From contig NZ_CP159808.1 of assembly GCF_047717795.1 (NCBI RefSeq), positions 1,426,001 through 1,490,000 on the forward strand: DNA of 64,000 nucleotides. Reading direction: 5' to 3'. This document shows, in pieces, positions 42,770 through 52,948 of the stretch. The stretch's first letter is position 1. Each line of letters opens with the position of its first letter. The position numbers were made by a program, and so were the translations under genes. This DNA is from Marisalimonas sp016777705 (lineage in GTDB: Bacteria > Pseudomonadota > Alphaproteobacteria > Puniceispirillales > Marisalimonadaceae). The notes below the pieces were generated by a model. It searched no databases and was not told where the DNA came from. It was given only the letters and a program-made list of their open reading frames with translations.

Positions 42770-45307
42770 ATGAAGTTAGTAATAGTTGAATCTCCTGCAA
42801 AAGCCCAAACTATTAATAAATACCTGGGTAACGATTATAAAGTAATTGCATCAGTTGGCCATGTAAGAGACTTACCATCCAAAGATGGTGCAGTTCTTCC
42901 TGAAGATAATTTTAAAATGTCTTGGGAAATGCACAAAGATAAAGAAAAAGTTGTAAAAGAGATTATAAGTGAATTAAAAATTGCCGACACTCTTATTCTT
43001 GCCACAGACCCAGATAGAGAAGGTGAGGCCATTAGTTGGCATCTTAAAGAGATTCTAAATAGCAAAAAAACTATACAAGACAAACCCGTTCAGCGAGTGG
43101 TTTTCAATGAAATTACTAAAAATGCTGTTTTAGAGGCAATGAAGAGCCCGAGGGAAATAAATACAGAATTAGTAGAAGCATACTTGGCAAGAAGAGCCTT
43201 AGATCATCTTATAGGTTTTTCTATATCACCTATATTATGGAGAAAACTTCCTGGCTCTAAATCTGCGGGTAGAGTTCAATCAGTGGCTTTAAAGCTAATA
43301 TGCGAAAGAGAAATTGAAATTGAAAAATTTAATATAGAAGAATATTGGTCAATTGCTTCAGTTTTTACAAAAGATAACAAAGAAGATTTTACTGCAAGGC
43401 TTATTTTTATAAACAACAAAAAGCTTGCAAAAATGGATATTAAAAATGAAAGTGAAGCTAATTTGGCACTTGATCAGATTAATAAATCAACTTTTCATAT
43501 TACAAATATTGAGAAGAAAAGGGTTAAAAGAAATCCTTTAGCACCCTTTACAACCTCAACTCTTCAACAAGATGCCTCAAACAAACTGGGCTTTGGTGCG
43601 TCAAGAACTATGAGAATTGCTCAAAAGTTATACGAAGGAATAAATATTGGTTCTGAAACAACTGGGTTAATAACATATATGCGAACTGATGGAGTTCAAT
43701 TAAGTTCGCAAGCTATTGAAGAATTACGAAATGAAATTTCAAACCGTCATGGAAAATCATATATTCCTGATAATCCAAGAGTATATAAATCTAAAGCAGC
43801 AAATGCACAAGAAGCTCATGAAGCAATAAGACCAACAGACATTGCACGAGATCCAGAGAGCATATCCAGTTATTTGGATGCGGAACAATTTAAATTGTAT
43901 GATCTAATTTGGAAAAGAACTATTTCAAGTCAAATGCAATCAGCAGAATTAGATGAAACTGCAGCCGATATTTCAAGTAAAGATCAAAGCATCACGTTTA
44001 GAGCTAATGGTTCACAAGTTATTTTTCCTGGTTTTTTTGTTTATAGAGATAAAGAAGATGATAGGCTATTACCTAACTTGAAAGAAAAAGAAGAAGTTGA
44101 TTTAAGTAAGGTTGAAAGTGATCAACATTTTACACAACCTCCGCCAAGATATACTGATGCAAGTCTAATTAAAAAGATGGAGGAGTTGGGTATTGGTAGA
44201 CCATCAACTTATGCTTCAATATTACAAGTTTTAATAAATAGAAATTATGTTGAAAAAGAGAAAGGCAAACATGTACCACAAGAAAGAGGCCGAATACTTA
44301 CTGCTTTTTTAAATAATTTTTTTGGAAAATATATTGAGTATGATTTTACTGCAGAATTAGAAAAGAAACTGGATACTGTATCGGATGGAAAATTAAATTA
44401 TAAAAAATTATTAGAAGAATTTTGGGACAATTTTAAACCTCATTTAGATAAAATGTCTAACCTCGAAAGAGATAAAATATTAGAAGCCTTAGAAAACGAA
44501 CTGACAGACTTATTTTTTCCTAAAGACGATCAAAAAGACAATGGTCAACCAAACCGAACATGCCCAACATGCTCCAATGGAACCTTGGGCTTGGAATTAG
44601 GAAAATATGGTGCTTTTATAGGATGCTCTAATTATCCAGAATGTAAATTTACTAAGCAGATCGCAAATAACCAAAATGGTGACGATAGCGATGCTAACAA
44701 CACTTTTATGCCTGAAAATGATGGATTGCTTGGAATAGACCCTGAAACAGGATTAAATGTTTTAATTAAAAAAGGTCCTTATGGTATTTATATTCAACTA
44801 GGTGAAGAAAAAAAACCAAAACGAACTAGCATCCCAAAACTTGTTGAAGCCAAAACAATTGATCTAAAAAAAGCATTAGCTTTTCTCTCATTACCAAGAT
44901 TAATTGGTAAACATCCAGAAACTGAACAAGATATTTCTGCTGGTATAGGCCGATATGGTCCCTATTTAAAATATGATATAAATTTTATAAGTATTCCAGC
45001 TGACGAAACAGTCATAAACATTGGCTTAAACCATGCTGTAGTTTTAATTGGAGAAAACAGTGACAAACTTGGTAGAGTGCTCGGAGACCATCCTGATGGT
45101 AATGGTAAAGTGTTGGCAAAATCAGGAAGGTTTGGACCTTATGTAGAATACAATAAGATTAGAGCCACTTTACCTAAATCTTTTACTTTAGAAGATATTA
45201 ATTTAGAACAAGCAATTGAATTAATTATTGCAAAAGCTGCGAAACCTCCAAGGTTTAAAAAGAAAACTACTCCAAAAACTTCTAAGAAATCAAAAAAGAA
45301 AAAATAA
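42770..45307 (+). CDS. topA: DNA topoisomerase I
   Basis: An 845-residue type IA topoisomerase that relaxes negative supercoils. The TOPRIM domain starts 'KLVIVESPAKAQTINKYLG', with acidic metal residues in 'ATDPDREGEAISWHL'. The catalytic Tyr lies in 'TGLITYMRTDGVQLS'. One Cys4 zinc ribbon (CPTCSNGTLGLE and GCSNYPEC) is followed by C-terminal GxYGPY-type repeats and a Lys-rich tail that contacts DNA. Typical alphaproteobacterial length. It is followed 28 bases later by rnr. Confidence 0.97.
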   Translation: MKLVIVESPAKAQTINKYLGNDYKVIASVGHVRDLPSKDGAVLPEDNFKMSWEMHKDKEKVVKEIISELKIADTLILATDPDREGEAISWHLKEILNSKKTIQDKPVQRVVFNEITKNAVLEAMKSPREINTELVEAYLARRALDHLIGFSISPILWRKLPGSKSAGRVQSVALKLICEREIEIEKFNIEEYWSIASVFTKDNKEDFTARLIFINNKKLAKMDIKNESEANLALDQINKSTFHITNIEKKRVKRNPLAPFTTSTLQQDASNKLGFGASRTMRIAQKLYEGINIGSETTGLITYMRTDGVQLSSQAIEELRNEISNRHGKSYIPDNPRVYKSKAANAQEAHEAIRPTDIARDPESISSYLDAEQFKLYDLIWKRTISSQMQSAELDETAADISSKDQSITFRANGSQVIFPGFFVYRDKEDDRLLPNLKEKEEVDLSKVESDQHFTQPPPRYTDASLIKKMEELGIGRPSTYASILQVLINRNYVEKEKGKHVPQERGRILTAFLNNFFGKYIEYDFTAELEKKLDTVSDGKLNYKKLLEEFWDNFKPHLDKMSNLERDKILEALENELTDLFFPKDDQKDNGQPNRTCPTCSNGTLGLELGKYGAFIGCSNYPECKFTKQIANNQNGDDSDANNTFMPENDGLLGIDPETGLNVLIKKGPYGIYIQLGEEKKPKRTSIPKLVEAKTIDLKKALAFLSLPRLIGKHPETEQDISAGIGRYGPYLKYDINFISIPADETVINIGLNHAVVLIGENSDKLGRVLGDHPDGNGKVLAKSGRFGPYVEYNKIRATLPKSFTLEDINLEQAIELIIAKAAKPPRFKKKTTPKTSKKSKKKK

Positions 45308-45335
45308 TCTATGGTTAATATAAACTTCAACAAAT

Positions 45336-47408
45336 ATGAAAAATAATAATGATAGTAAAATAGAAGAGATAACATCTCCAATATTATCATTAAAGATCAC
45401 TTCTATAGATGATGACGGTTTTGCTAATGCAAATATTTTAGATAGCCATTATGATTTTAGACAAGTTGAAATACCGTTCAAAAATGAAAATATAAAATTT
45501 AATATACAAGATCATTTATTAGTCCAATTTAAAATATCTAATAACAACTATGAATTTATTAGGATAATTAAAAAACTAGATATTGAAAGAAGATATTTCT
45601 TTGCAAAAGTAAATATGAACTCAAGAAAACAATTTATACTTCAAGAATTAGAAAGAGGTCGTAAAAGTAAAGATATAATAATTCCCATAATATCAAAAGA
45701 GACTGTTATTCATAATGGAGATATTGTTAAAGCTCAAATAGCATCGACGCAAACTTTAAAAAATATAAAAATAAAAAAAATTAAAGCAAAAAAGAGAGAA
45801 AGAAATAGCAATAATAACCAAACTAATTATGCAGAAGTCATAGAAATAATAGGTTCTTCGTTTGATCCAAAAACATTTTCCTTTTTAGCAATTAAAGAAA
45901 ATGATTTAAATTACGAATTTAACGATAATATCGTCAAGGAAGTTAAAGGGTTAAACCAAATTAATAATGAAGGCCGTGTTGATTTGAGATCTACATCTTT
46001 AGTAACGATTGATGGAGAAAATGCTAAAGATTTTGATGATGCTGTTTATGCTGAAAAATTATCTAGTAAAAAAGGGTGGCGAATATTAGTCGCGATAGCT
46101 GATGTTTCTCATTACGTAAAGCTAAATTCCTATCTAGATCTAGAAGCGAAAGAAAGAGGCAATTCAGTATATTTACCAAACCTTGTTATTCCTATGCTTC
46201 CTGAGCAATTGTCAAATAATTTATGCTCATTAAAACCAAATGTAGATAGATTATGTTTAACAGTTGAAATAATAGTAAATAACAAAGGTGTTAAACAATC
46301 TCATAAGTTTTTTCAGTCTATAATTAACTCAAAACAAAGGTTAACTTACAAACAGGTTGAAGATGTAATTAATAAAGATAAAAACAGTCATTTAGATACA
46401 AACATTCTAAAAGTCATTAACTATTTACATGAAGTTTATCAACTTCTTGATAAAGTTAGAACAAACAGAGGCGCATTAAATTTAAATTTGCCAGAAAAAA
46501 CTATAATATTTAATAAAAAAAATTGGCCGGTAGACGTAAAAAAAGTTTATGGCATGACTAGTAACAAGATAATTGAAGAATTTATGGTTTTAGCAAACGT
46601 TGCTGCAGCTGAGGAAATAAATAAAAGTTCACAAAATACCGTTTACCGAGTTCATGAACAACCAAGTGAAGAAAAATATAAAACATTAATAGACATAATA
46701 GGACAACCGCTAGCTAGTATTTTAATTGGGAAATTACCTCACCCTTCATTGATGAATAAAATATTAGAACAAACAAAAGAGACGGCTGATTATGAATTAA
46801 TCAATCAATCAATATTAAGAAGTCAGTCTCAAGCAAGGTACGATAATAAAAATTATTCACATTTTGGACTAGCACTTAAAAATTATGTTCACTTCACTTC
46901 ACCAATACGTAGGTACGCAGATTTATTAATTCACAGACAAATTATAAACATAATTAATCAAGAAAATTCAAAAAAAATCAATACAAGTATTAATGAGACA
47001 GAAATTAAATTATTGTGCGAACATATTTCAAGTACTGAACGAAAGGCAACAAATGCTGAAAGAACTACAATTGATCGATTAATTAGTTTACTGTACCAAG
47101 ATAAAGTTAAAGAAACTGTTACTGGTTCAATTATATCAGTCCATAAATTTGGAATATTTGTGTCCATAGATGACGGAATAGCTGAAGCACTTCTACCTAT
47201 ACGTGAATTACCTTATGACTGGTACGATTTTGATCAAACAAAACAAGTATTGTTGGGTGAAAGATCAGGATATTTTTTCAAAAGTGGTATGGAACTTACA
47301 GTCAAGATTACAGAAGTTGTTCCTATAACTGGTAGTATAACTGTGAAATTTATTTCTGGAGGAATAAAAGGTAAATTAAAAAAATATAAAAAAAGAAGAA
47401 AAAGATAA
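45336..47408 (+). CDS. rnr: Ribonuclease R
   Basis: A 690-residue processive 3'-5' exoribonuclease. It has cold-shock-like domains (about 15-190), a central RNB domain with the catalytic aspartates in 'VTIDGENAKDFDDAVYAE', 'HYVKLNSYLDLEAKERGNSVYLP' and the 'HFTSPIRRYADLLIHRQI' motif, then an S1 domain ('GSIISVHKFGIFVSIDDG') and a basic tail. It appears shorter at the N-terminus than many RNase R proteins, lacking an obvious helix-turn-helix extension. It degrades structured RNA and takes part in rRNA quality control. Confidence 0.95.
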   Translation: MKNNNDSKIEEITSPILSLKITSIDDDGFANANILDSHYDFRQVEIPFKNENIKFNIQDHLLVQFKISNNNYEFIRIIKKLDIERRYFFAKVNMNSRKQFILQELERGRKSKDIIIPIISKETVIHNGDIVKAQIASTQTLKNIKIKKIKAKKRERNSNNNQTNYAEVIEIIGSSFDPKTFSFLAIKENDLNYEFNDNIVKEVKGLNQINNEGRVDLRSTSLVTIDGENAKDFDDAVYAEKLSSKKGWRILVAIADVSHYVKLNSYLDLEAKERGNSVYLPNLVIPMLPEQLSNNLCSLKPNVDRLCLTVEIIVNNKGVKQSHKFFQSIINSKQRLTYKQVEDVINKDKNSHLDTNILKVINYLHEVYQLLDKVRTNRGALNLNLPEKTIIFNKKNWPVDVKKVYGMTSNKIIEEFMVLANVAAAEEINKSSQNTVYRVHEQPSEEKYKTLIDIIGQPLASILIGKLPHPSLMNKILEQTKETADYELINQSILRSQSQARYDNKNYSHFGLALKNYVHFTSPIRRYADLLIHRQIINIINQENSKKINTSINETEIKLLCEHISSTERKATNAERTTIDRLISLLYQDKVKETVTGSIISVHKFGIFVSIDDGIAEALLPIRELPYDWYDFDQTKQVLLGERSGYFFKSGMELTVKITEVVPITGSITVKFISGGIKGKLKKYKKRRKR

Positions 47409-47497
47409 ATTAGTAGCTACCAACACTTTAAAGACATTTCATAACTTGACTTTAAACAATAATTAAATTACTTAATACAAAAATTATGGAGTTAAAT

Positions 47498-47665
47498 ATG
47501 GCTAAACCAGCAACTTTACAAATCAAACTTATTAGTTCAGCTGATACTGGATATTTCTATGTTACAAAAAAGAACCCCAGAACAAAACCTGAAAAATTAG
47601 AATTAATGAAATATGACCCAAAAGCAAGGAAACATGTTTTATTTAAGGAATCTAAAATTAAATAA
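47498..47665 (+). CDS. rpmG: Ribosomal protein L33
   Basis: A 55-residue protein, MAKPATLQIKLISSADTGYF and onwards, with the L33 pattern 'YFYVTKKNPRTKPEKLELMK' and 'YDPKARKHVLFKESKIK'. It is a small basic 50S subunit protein near the E site. It lacks the zinc-binding CXXC pairs (C- form), so it does not need zinc. GGAG lies 6 bases before the ATG. It sits after rnr, the usual alphaproteobacterial position. Confidence 0.97.
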   Translation: MAKPATLQIKLISSADTGYFYVTKKNPRTKPEKLELMKYDPKARKHVLFKESKIK

Positions 47666-47675
47666 TTAATACTTT

Positions 47676-48470
47676 CTAATTATTACATACTTGTTTTTCA
47701 ATAACCTTAAAATCTTTAAGTTTAGCTATCACTTCAAAGTCCCCATAATCAACTTTATAAGAATACACAACTCCATCCTCGTCTAATTCTAATGATATTT
47801 CATAATCTGGACTTGTTTTGTTTTCAGCCTTAGAATAAAAAGCAATTTTAATTGGCCAGACCATAACTGCAGAAATATTTTTATTATTATGTACCTTAGC
47901 TCGTCTTTTATTACTTATGACGGTTGAAACAGTTTTAATCGGGTTGTTTTCTTCGTTTCCAAAAAAAACATCAGCGTTAAAAATTGTTTGACCTGCTTTA
48001 GCTTTTTGAATAACTTTTTTTAAATGCTCTAAGGGAAATAAAGTTTTTTTATTAAAAGTTAGTTTTTTTATATTTTGATTGATCATAGATCCTGAAATGT
48101 TTTTTTTATTTTTCTCTACAAAACCTTGATAATCATTTTCACCATTTAAATCACTTTTCTCAGTTAATTGAAAACTATGTTTAGTAGATATTTTATTTTC
48201 AAAAGTAGTAAAGCTGGAAAAACTTTTTGCAGATTTTTTATTTGGTAACTCATAAATTAATATATAATCTTCTCGTACATTCCAGCCATCACAAACTTCT
48301 TGGATTTCAAAAAATGTTTGTCCTTGTCCCCCTTCTAGAAAAGAGTTTTTTATATTTTCAACATTTAGTATATAAGTGGCTTTATGTGATAAAAGCTGAG
48401 ATGAAAATGAAGGACTGATTAAAAGTAAATATATGATAAAAAGGGCATTTATACATTTATTTGAAAACAT
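47676..48470 (-). CDS. eipB: EipB-like periplasmic envelope-integrity protein (DUF1849)
   Basis: A 264-residue secreted protein: a signal peptide of about 24 residues (ending near SPSFSS), then 'LLSHKATYILNV' and 'GGQGQTFFEIQEVCDGWNV' and a series of beta strands. Cys60 in CDGW and Cys262 near the end correspond to the pair that forms the conserved disulfide in EipB. EipB is a spiral beta-structure protein needed for envelope integrity in Brucella. It is convergent with rpmG (10 bases apart). Confidence 0.85.
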   Translation of the reverse strand: MFSNKCINALFIIYLLLISPSFSSQLLSHKATYILNVENIKNSFLEGGQGQTFFEIQEVCDGWNVREDYILIYELPNKKSAKSFSSFTTFENKISTKHSFQLTEKSDLNGENDYQGFVEKNKKNISGSMINQNIKKLTFNKKTLFPLEHLKKVIQKAKAGQTIFNADVFFGNEENNPIKTVSTVISNKRRAKVHNNKNISAVMVWPIKIAFYSKAENKTSPDYEISLELDEDGVVYSYKVDYGDFEVIAKLKDFKVIEKQVCNN

Positions 48471-48549
48471 TTTTTTTCCTTTTGTTTAATTAGATATTTT
48501 AAAAAAATTATCGTTGTTTTTAAAACAATATAATCTAAGTTAATGTGTT

Positions 48550-49701
48550 ATGAATGAAATAATTAAACCAATAACAGACCAAAATACATTAAACGATTTT
48601 TATAATAAATGTAAAATAGAAAAAGTTCTAGCAGTAGATACAGAATTTATAAGGGATAGCACATATTATCCATCCCTATGTTTAATACAAATTGCAGGCA
48701 TAAATTTTGCTGCTGCAATTGACCCTCTTGCAAAATTAGACATGAGTCCAATATGGGAATTACTATTAAATAAAAATATTTTAAAAGTTTTCCATGCATG
48801 CAGACAAGATATAGAAATATTTTTTGGATTAATGGGTGAAATACCTACACCAATATATGACACACAAATAGCCGCAATGTTTTGTGGACTTGGTGATCAA
48901 GTTGGTTATGAAAGTTTAGTAAATAACTTTTTAGGATTGTCAATTAATAAAGAACATCAATTTACAAATTGGTTGCAGAGACCACTATCACAAAATCAGA
49001 TTAACTATGCAATATCTGACGTAACCCACTTAATTAATATATTTCCATTAATACGCCAAGCAATTAAAGATAACAATAGAGAAGAATGGGTCACTAAAGA
49101 GCTAGAGCACCTTAGTAAAAAAGAATTATATCAAGTTAAGGCAGATGAGGTTTGGAAAAAAATAAAATTAAAAAACTCTAATCCACAAATGTTAAATTTA
49201 CTAAAATATCTAGCATCTTGGAGAGAAAATGAGTGTAAGAAACGAAATATTCCACGAAACAGATTAATACGAGACGATGTATTAATTAATATTTCATTTT
49301 CCAAGCCCAAAACGATCAGTGAGCTTAAAAAAATCAGGGCTATACCAAAAAATTTATCAAATGATGATTTTTGTCAAATTTTAGAAGTTGTAGATAAAGC
49401 TCAGAAAGTAAAACGTGAGGAATGGCCATTAATATCAACATCGACTTCTCCTCAAATATCTAAAAGCAGTTTAGAATTATTAAAAATACTCTTAAAATAT
49501 TGTTCTGAAGAAAATGGTTTAGCAGAAAAAGTTATTGCTAATACTGATGACTTAAAATCTATATTAGAAGGTCAAAAAAAAAATATGAAAGTATTTACTG
49601 GTTGGAGGAACAAAATTTTTGGGGAAATAGCTTTATCATTATTGAATGGAAAATTAGCATTTAAAATGGAAAAAGGGAAAATAAAGAAAATAGATATTTA
49701 A
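48550..49701 (+). CDS. rnd: Ribonuclease D
   Basis: A 383-residue DEDD-family 3'-5' exonuclease. Exo I is 'LAVDTEFIRDSTYYP' (Asp30, Glu32), Exo II is 'LKVFHACRQDIEIFF' and Exo III is 'QINYAISDVTHLINI'. The C-terminal HRDC domain includes 'LKYLASWRENECKKRNIPRN'. It trims tRNA 3' ends and other small RNAs. Its end overlaps the convergent hdaA gene by 4 bases. Confidence 0.95.
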   Translation: MNEIIKPITDQNTLNDFYNKCKIEKVLAVDTEFIRDSTYYPSLCLIQIAGINFAAAIDPLAKLDMSPIWELLLNKNILKVFHACRQDIEIFFGLMGEIPTPIYDTQIAAMFCGLGDQVGYESLVNNFLGLSINKEHQFTNWLQRPLSQNQINYAISDVTHLINIFPLIRQAIKDNNREEWVTKELEHLSKKELYQVKADEVWKKIKLKNSNPQMLNLLKYLASWRENECKKRNIPRNRLIRDDVLINISFSKPKTISELKKIRAIPKNLSNDDFCQILEVVDKAQKVKREEWPLISTSTSPQISKSSLELLKILLKYCSEENGLAEKVIANTDDLKSILEGQKKNMKVFTGWRNKIFGEIALSLLNGKLAFKMEKGKIKKIDI

Positions 49702-50423
49702 TTTATATTGAGTGTATCAAAAATGTATTGAATACTTTTATAACTTACCTTTTTTTTAGTCTCTAAAAGTATCACATCTAATGAGTTAATAAATTTTATA
49801 ATGCTTTCAAAATTTCTCTCTAATCTCTCTAATATATAAAGACATTGATTATCATTTAATATTAATTTTTTATCATTACTATACTTAATCAGAAAGGTGT
49901 ACATTAGCATATCGTCTGGTAATTTAATCTCACAAGCCAGCAAACTTCGTATTCTTGAATTTAAATCATCTAATTCCCAATCCATTTCGAAGGCAGAATA
50001 TCTAGATAAAAATAAAATAGAACCTTGCTTATAAGTAACTTGATTGAGAAAATGCAAGACTAATTTAGAAGGATAATTACTACTTGGTACAAAATTATCT
50101 ATAATGAAATTAGTTCCTTTTTTAATTAAATCCAAATCATGTGATTTTAAAGATGATAAAACAAAGGATTTATTGGTATCCATAAATATATTACTTAAAT
50201 GGGTTTTACCACAGCCAGTAGGTCCAAAAATGAGTGCGGCAGGTATTGTGTTAATTTTTTTGTTCCCTAGCCAAAAATCAGTATTTTCAATAAGGCTAAT
50301 TGCTGATTGATTACATTTAGAAACAATAAAATTGTCTCTATTTTTAATAGATTTAAAGGTAAGAGGAAGTGCTAGTTGCTTATTAAAGCTACTTTTATTT
50401 ATATTTCTTAGCTTAGTATACAT
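49698..50423 (-). CDS. hdaA: DnaA-family regulatory protein HdaA
   Basis: A 241-residue AAA+ protein lacking the DnaA DNA-binding domain. The N-terminal clamp-binding motif QLALPL (16-21) docks on the beta-clamp, and Walker A is GPTGCGKT (67-74). Sensor 1 and 'ELDDLNSRIRSLLACEI' follow. Hda-type proteins stimulate ATP hydrolysis by DnaA after replication starts, preventing re-initiation. The neighbour is perM (AI-2E family), whose stop shares the boundary base with the hdaA start, as in other alphaproteobacteria. Confidence 0.9.
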   Translation of the reverse strand: MYTKLRNINKSSFNKQLALPLTFKSIKNRDNFIVSKCNQSAISLIENTDFWLGNKKINTIPAALIFGPTGCGKTHLSNIFMDTNKSFVLSSLKSHDLDLIKKGTNFIIDNFVPSSNYPSKLVLHFLNQVTYKQGSILFLSRYSAFEMDWELDDLNSRIRSLLACEIKLPDDMLMYTFLIKYSNDKKLILNDNQCLYILERLERNFESIIKFINSLDVILLETKKKVSYKSIQYIFDTLNIN

Positions 50424-51463
50424 TAGTTACTTTTATTGATTATTTTAAAAAAATAAAATCTCATTATCACGCCTAAAATTGCAGCTAAAGGCAATGATAT
50501 AAGAACTCCTACAAACCCTGCCAAATGAGCCCCTGTTAAAAGAGAAAACAGAACCCAAATTGGATTTAATCCAATGGCATCTCCTACGAATTTTGGGGTT
50601 AAATAATAACTTTCAAGTACTTGTCCAAAAAGAAATACTAATGATAGATATAATAATTCAAATGAAAAACCAAACTGGAAAAAACCTAATATTAATGTTA
50701 AACCACCGCCTAAAAGCACCCCAATATAAGGAATAAATGATATCATTCCTGCAAACAGCCCTAAGAGTATGCCAAATTCAATACCTAAAAAGAAAAGGCT
50801 AAAAGAATAAAAGATACTTAAAATTAAACATACTATACCTTGACCTCGAATAAATTTAGAAAGAACAATATCTATTTGTTTAATTAAAACCGTTAAGTCT
50901 TTTAAGTTTGATTGATTTTGAAAATTATTAAAAAATATCTTAATATATTTAAATTCTAAACTCATATAAAAACTTAAAATAAAAACTAAAATAACGTCAA
51001 AAAAACTATTAAAAAATTGAATACTGTTATCCACTAAAATAGAACTGGAACTGATTAAATTTTTTGTGAGCGGTTTTAAAAATTCAATGAAATTAAAATT
51101 ATTTATTTTTTCATTAATAGAGTATTGATTACTATATTGCTCTATCAAAATTTCAATTTTACTCATATAAGATGGTAAGATAGAAAATAAATTCTGTGTT
51201 TGTTTAATAATAATTGGCGAAATTAATATTAACAAAGATAATAAACATATGATGAAAAGAATGACTGCCATTAAACTTGAAATAGTTTCATTTAAATATT
51301 TATCCAATAAAACTTTTAAAGGGTTAACCAAATAAGCAATGATAAAAGCCAATGCAAAGGGAATAATCACTTCAAATAAATATAAAGAAATTATAAAAAT
51401 TAAACATAATAAGATATAAATATTTAAATTTTTTATTTTCCCATTTTTAAGTTCATCTGACAT
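50423..51463 (-). CDS. AI-2E family transporter (PerM-like)
   Basis: A 346-residue protein with about eight helices and the family pattern: an N-terminal pair ('LFEVIIPFALAFIIAYLVNPL'), a central coiled cytoplasmic or periplasmic section and a C-terminal 'PYIGVLLGGGLTLILGFFQFG' plus 'GDAIGLNPIWVLFSLLTGAHLAGFVGVLISLPLAA' (read in parts). Family members export AI-2 or act as Na+/H+ antiporters; the substrate here is unknown. It lies between the DUF2066 gene and hdaA on the same strand. Confidence 0.85.
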   Translation of the reverse strand: MSDELKNGKIKNLNIYILLCLIFIISLYLFEVIIPFALAFIIAYLVNPLKVLLDKYLNETISSLMAVILFIICLLSLLILISPIIIKQTQNLFSILPSYMSKIEILIEQYSNQYSINEKINNFNFIEFLKPLTKNLISSSSILVDNSIQFFNSFFDVILVFILSFYMSLEFKYIKIFFNNFQNQSNLKDLTVLIKQIDIVLSKFIRGQGIVCLILSIFYSFSLFFLGIEFGILLGLFAGMISFIPYIGVLLGGGLTLILGFFQFGFSFELLYLSLVFLFGQVLESYYLTPKFVGDAIGLNPIWVLFSLLTGAHLAGFVGVLISLPLAAILGVIMRFYFFKIINKSN

Positions 51464-51476
51464 GTAATTAACTCCA

Positions 51477-52823
51477 TTAAAATTTTGAATTAAGTATGTA
51501 TTGTTGAGAGTTGAAGTCTTTAAAAATCATTTTTTTTTCTTTTGCTGCCTGAAAAAAAGTTTTTTTGTTTCCTATGAACCTTACTACAACCATCCCTTTT
51601 AAGGTTGAAATAGAAATAACTTTAACTTCTTTAACAAATGGTAAACTTTTAAGAGTGTTGAGTACAAAAGGCCACAAAGTTATATCCTTTTGTATTAGTA
51701 TCGTATTTACATTATATTCTATTTTACTATTTGATTTAAGTAAGCCTCTTTTAAGATGCTCAAAGTTTTTTGAATTTTTCTTTTTGTAAAATATAACTTC
51801 TTTTTCTATTTCTATAACTCCTTCATCTAAAAACCCATCTGTTGATTTTACTTTTATAATTTTATCATTAAATAAAAATGGAGCTTCTAATCTTGTCGAT
51901 TTATATGAGGAAATTGGAATTATCAATTCAACTTCATTGATAATACTGGAATTAATTAGATTATCTTTTTTCCAGTTTTTTTCTATAGAATTTTTTATGT
52001 TTAAGACTTCCTGATTTAATAGAGTTTGGTCAATATTATATAAAGAAGTAGTAGTTTTAAGAGGAGTTTTATTTCTGTAGAGTGTATTTTCTAATATTCC
52101 ATTTTTATTATATATCTTAGCATAGGTACTAAGGAAGGTTTTTCCATCATTTTTTAAAACAGGTTCTGCAATAACAACTAATAATTCTTCAGATTTTTCT
52201 AAGTTAATTAATTTGCTAATCAGATCCTTGTTAGAAACATTTATTAAATTTGATCTGATTCTTCTTGATAATTTCAAATTCCCTTTTGCTAAAGAAAATT
52301 TCACCAACCCTTCTGAAGATTTAATCGCTGTTTTCCATTTTAAATACCAAGGATCTTTTTCATCCCAAATAATCACTCCCCTTGGCCCTTTAAAAACTGG
52401 AAGTATAGAAATCGGTTTACGGTATGTCTCTGCGTATTGAATTTTGTTTTTATGAAAGTATTCTATTATTAGTTTTCTATTAAAACATATATCAAAGTTA
52501 GCTACATATCTTGTATTGCTGTTAGCTTCACTGTTAATTTTCAAATAATCTACTAATTGTAGGACTTCTAAATTCTTAAACTTAATTTTTTTGTTTCTAA
52601 GTGTTAATTTATTTAAAAGTGTTTTTAAACCAAATAACTTTGCTTTATCTTCGGCTAATTTTCTTGCTTCTACGATAGATTTCTTTGTCAAATCAACTTT
52701 TATATTTTTTACATAATATGATGAATTACGACAATCATCATTGTTAGAAGCCAGAGATACTGAATAAGAAAATATTATATTTGTTAAAACTAGACTTATT
52801 ATTTTTAAATTTTTAAAAAACAT
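51477..52823 (-). CDS. DUF2066 domain-containing exported protein
   Basis: A 448-residue protein with a signal peptide (about 1-26), then the DUF2066 pattern 'YYVKNIKVDLTKKSIVEARKLAEDKAKLFGLKTLLNKLT' (read in parts) and 'YVANFDICFNRKLIIEYFHKN'. The function is unknown. The gene is typically placed, as here, between the AI-2E transporter and a divergent purM. It is well conserved at the N-terminal half and diverges in the C-terminal half, which is Lys/Asn-rich. Confidence 0.8.
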   Translation of the reverse strand: MFFKNLKIISLVLTNIIFSYSVSLASNNDDCRNSSYYVKNIKVDLTKKSIVEARKLAEDKAKLFGLKTLLNKLTLRNKKIKFKNLEVLQLVDYLKINSEANSNTRYVANFDICFNRKLIIEYFHKNKIQYAETYRKPISILPVFKGPRGVIIWDEKDPWYLKWKTAIKSSEGLVKFSLAKGNLKLSRRIRSNLINVSNKDLISKLINLEKSEELLVVIAEPVLKNDGKTFLSTYAKIYNKNGILENTLYRNKTPLKTTTSLYNIDQTLLNQEVLNIKNSIEKNWKKDNLINSSIINEVELIIPISSYKSTRLEAPFLFNDKIIKVKSTDGFLDEGVIEIEKEVIFYKKKNSKNFEHLKRGLLKSNSKIEYNVNTILIQKDITLWPFVLNTLKSLPFVKEVKVISISTLKGMVVVRFIGNKKTFFQAAKEKKMIFKDFNSQQYILNSKF

Positions 52824-52948
52824 TTATTGATCATCCAATTTTTTTAATTGATAAGTAACTATAACATCGATATATCAAATGTATAAATTTTCAGTAACTT
52901 TTACATAAAATAATTAAACCTTACGATCTAGTAAAGATTAACTTATAA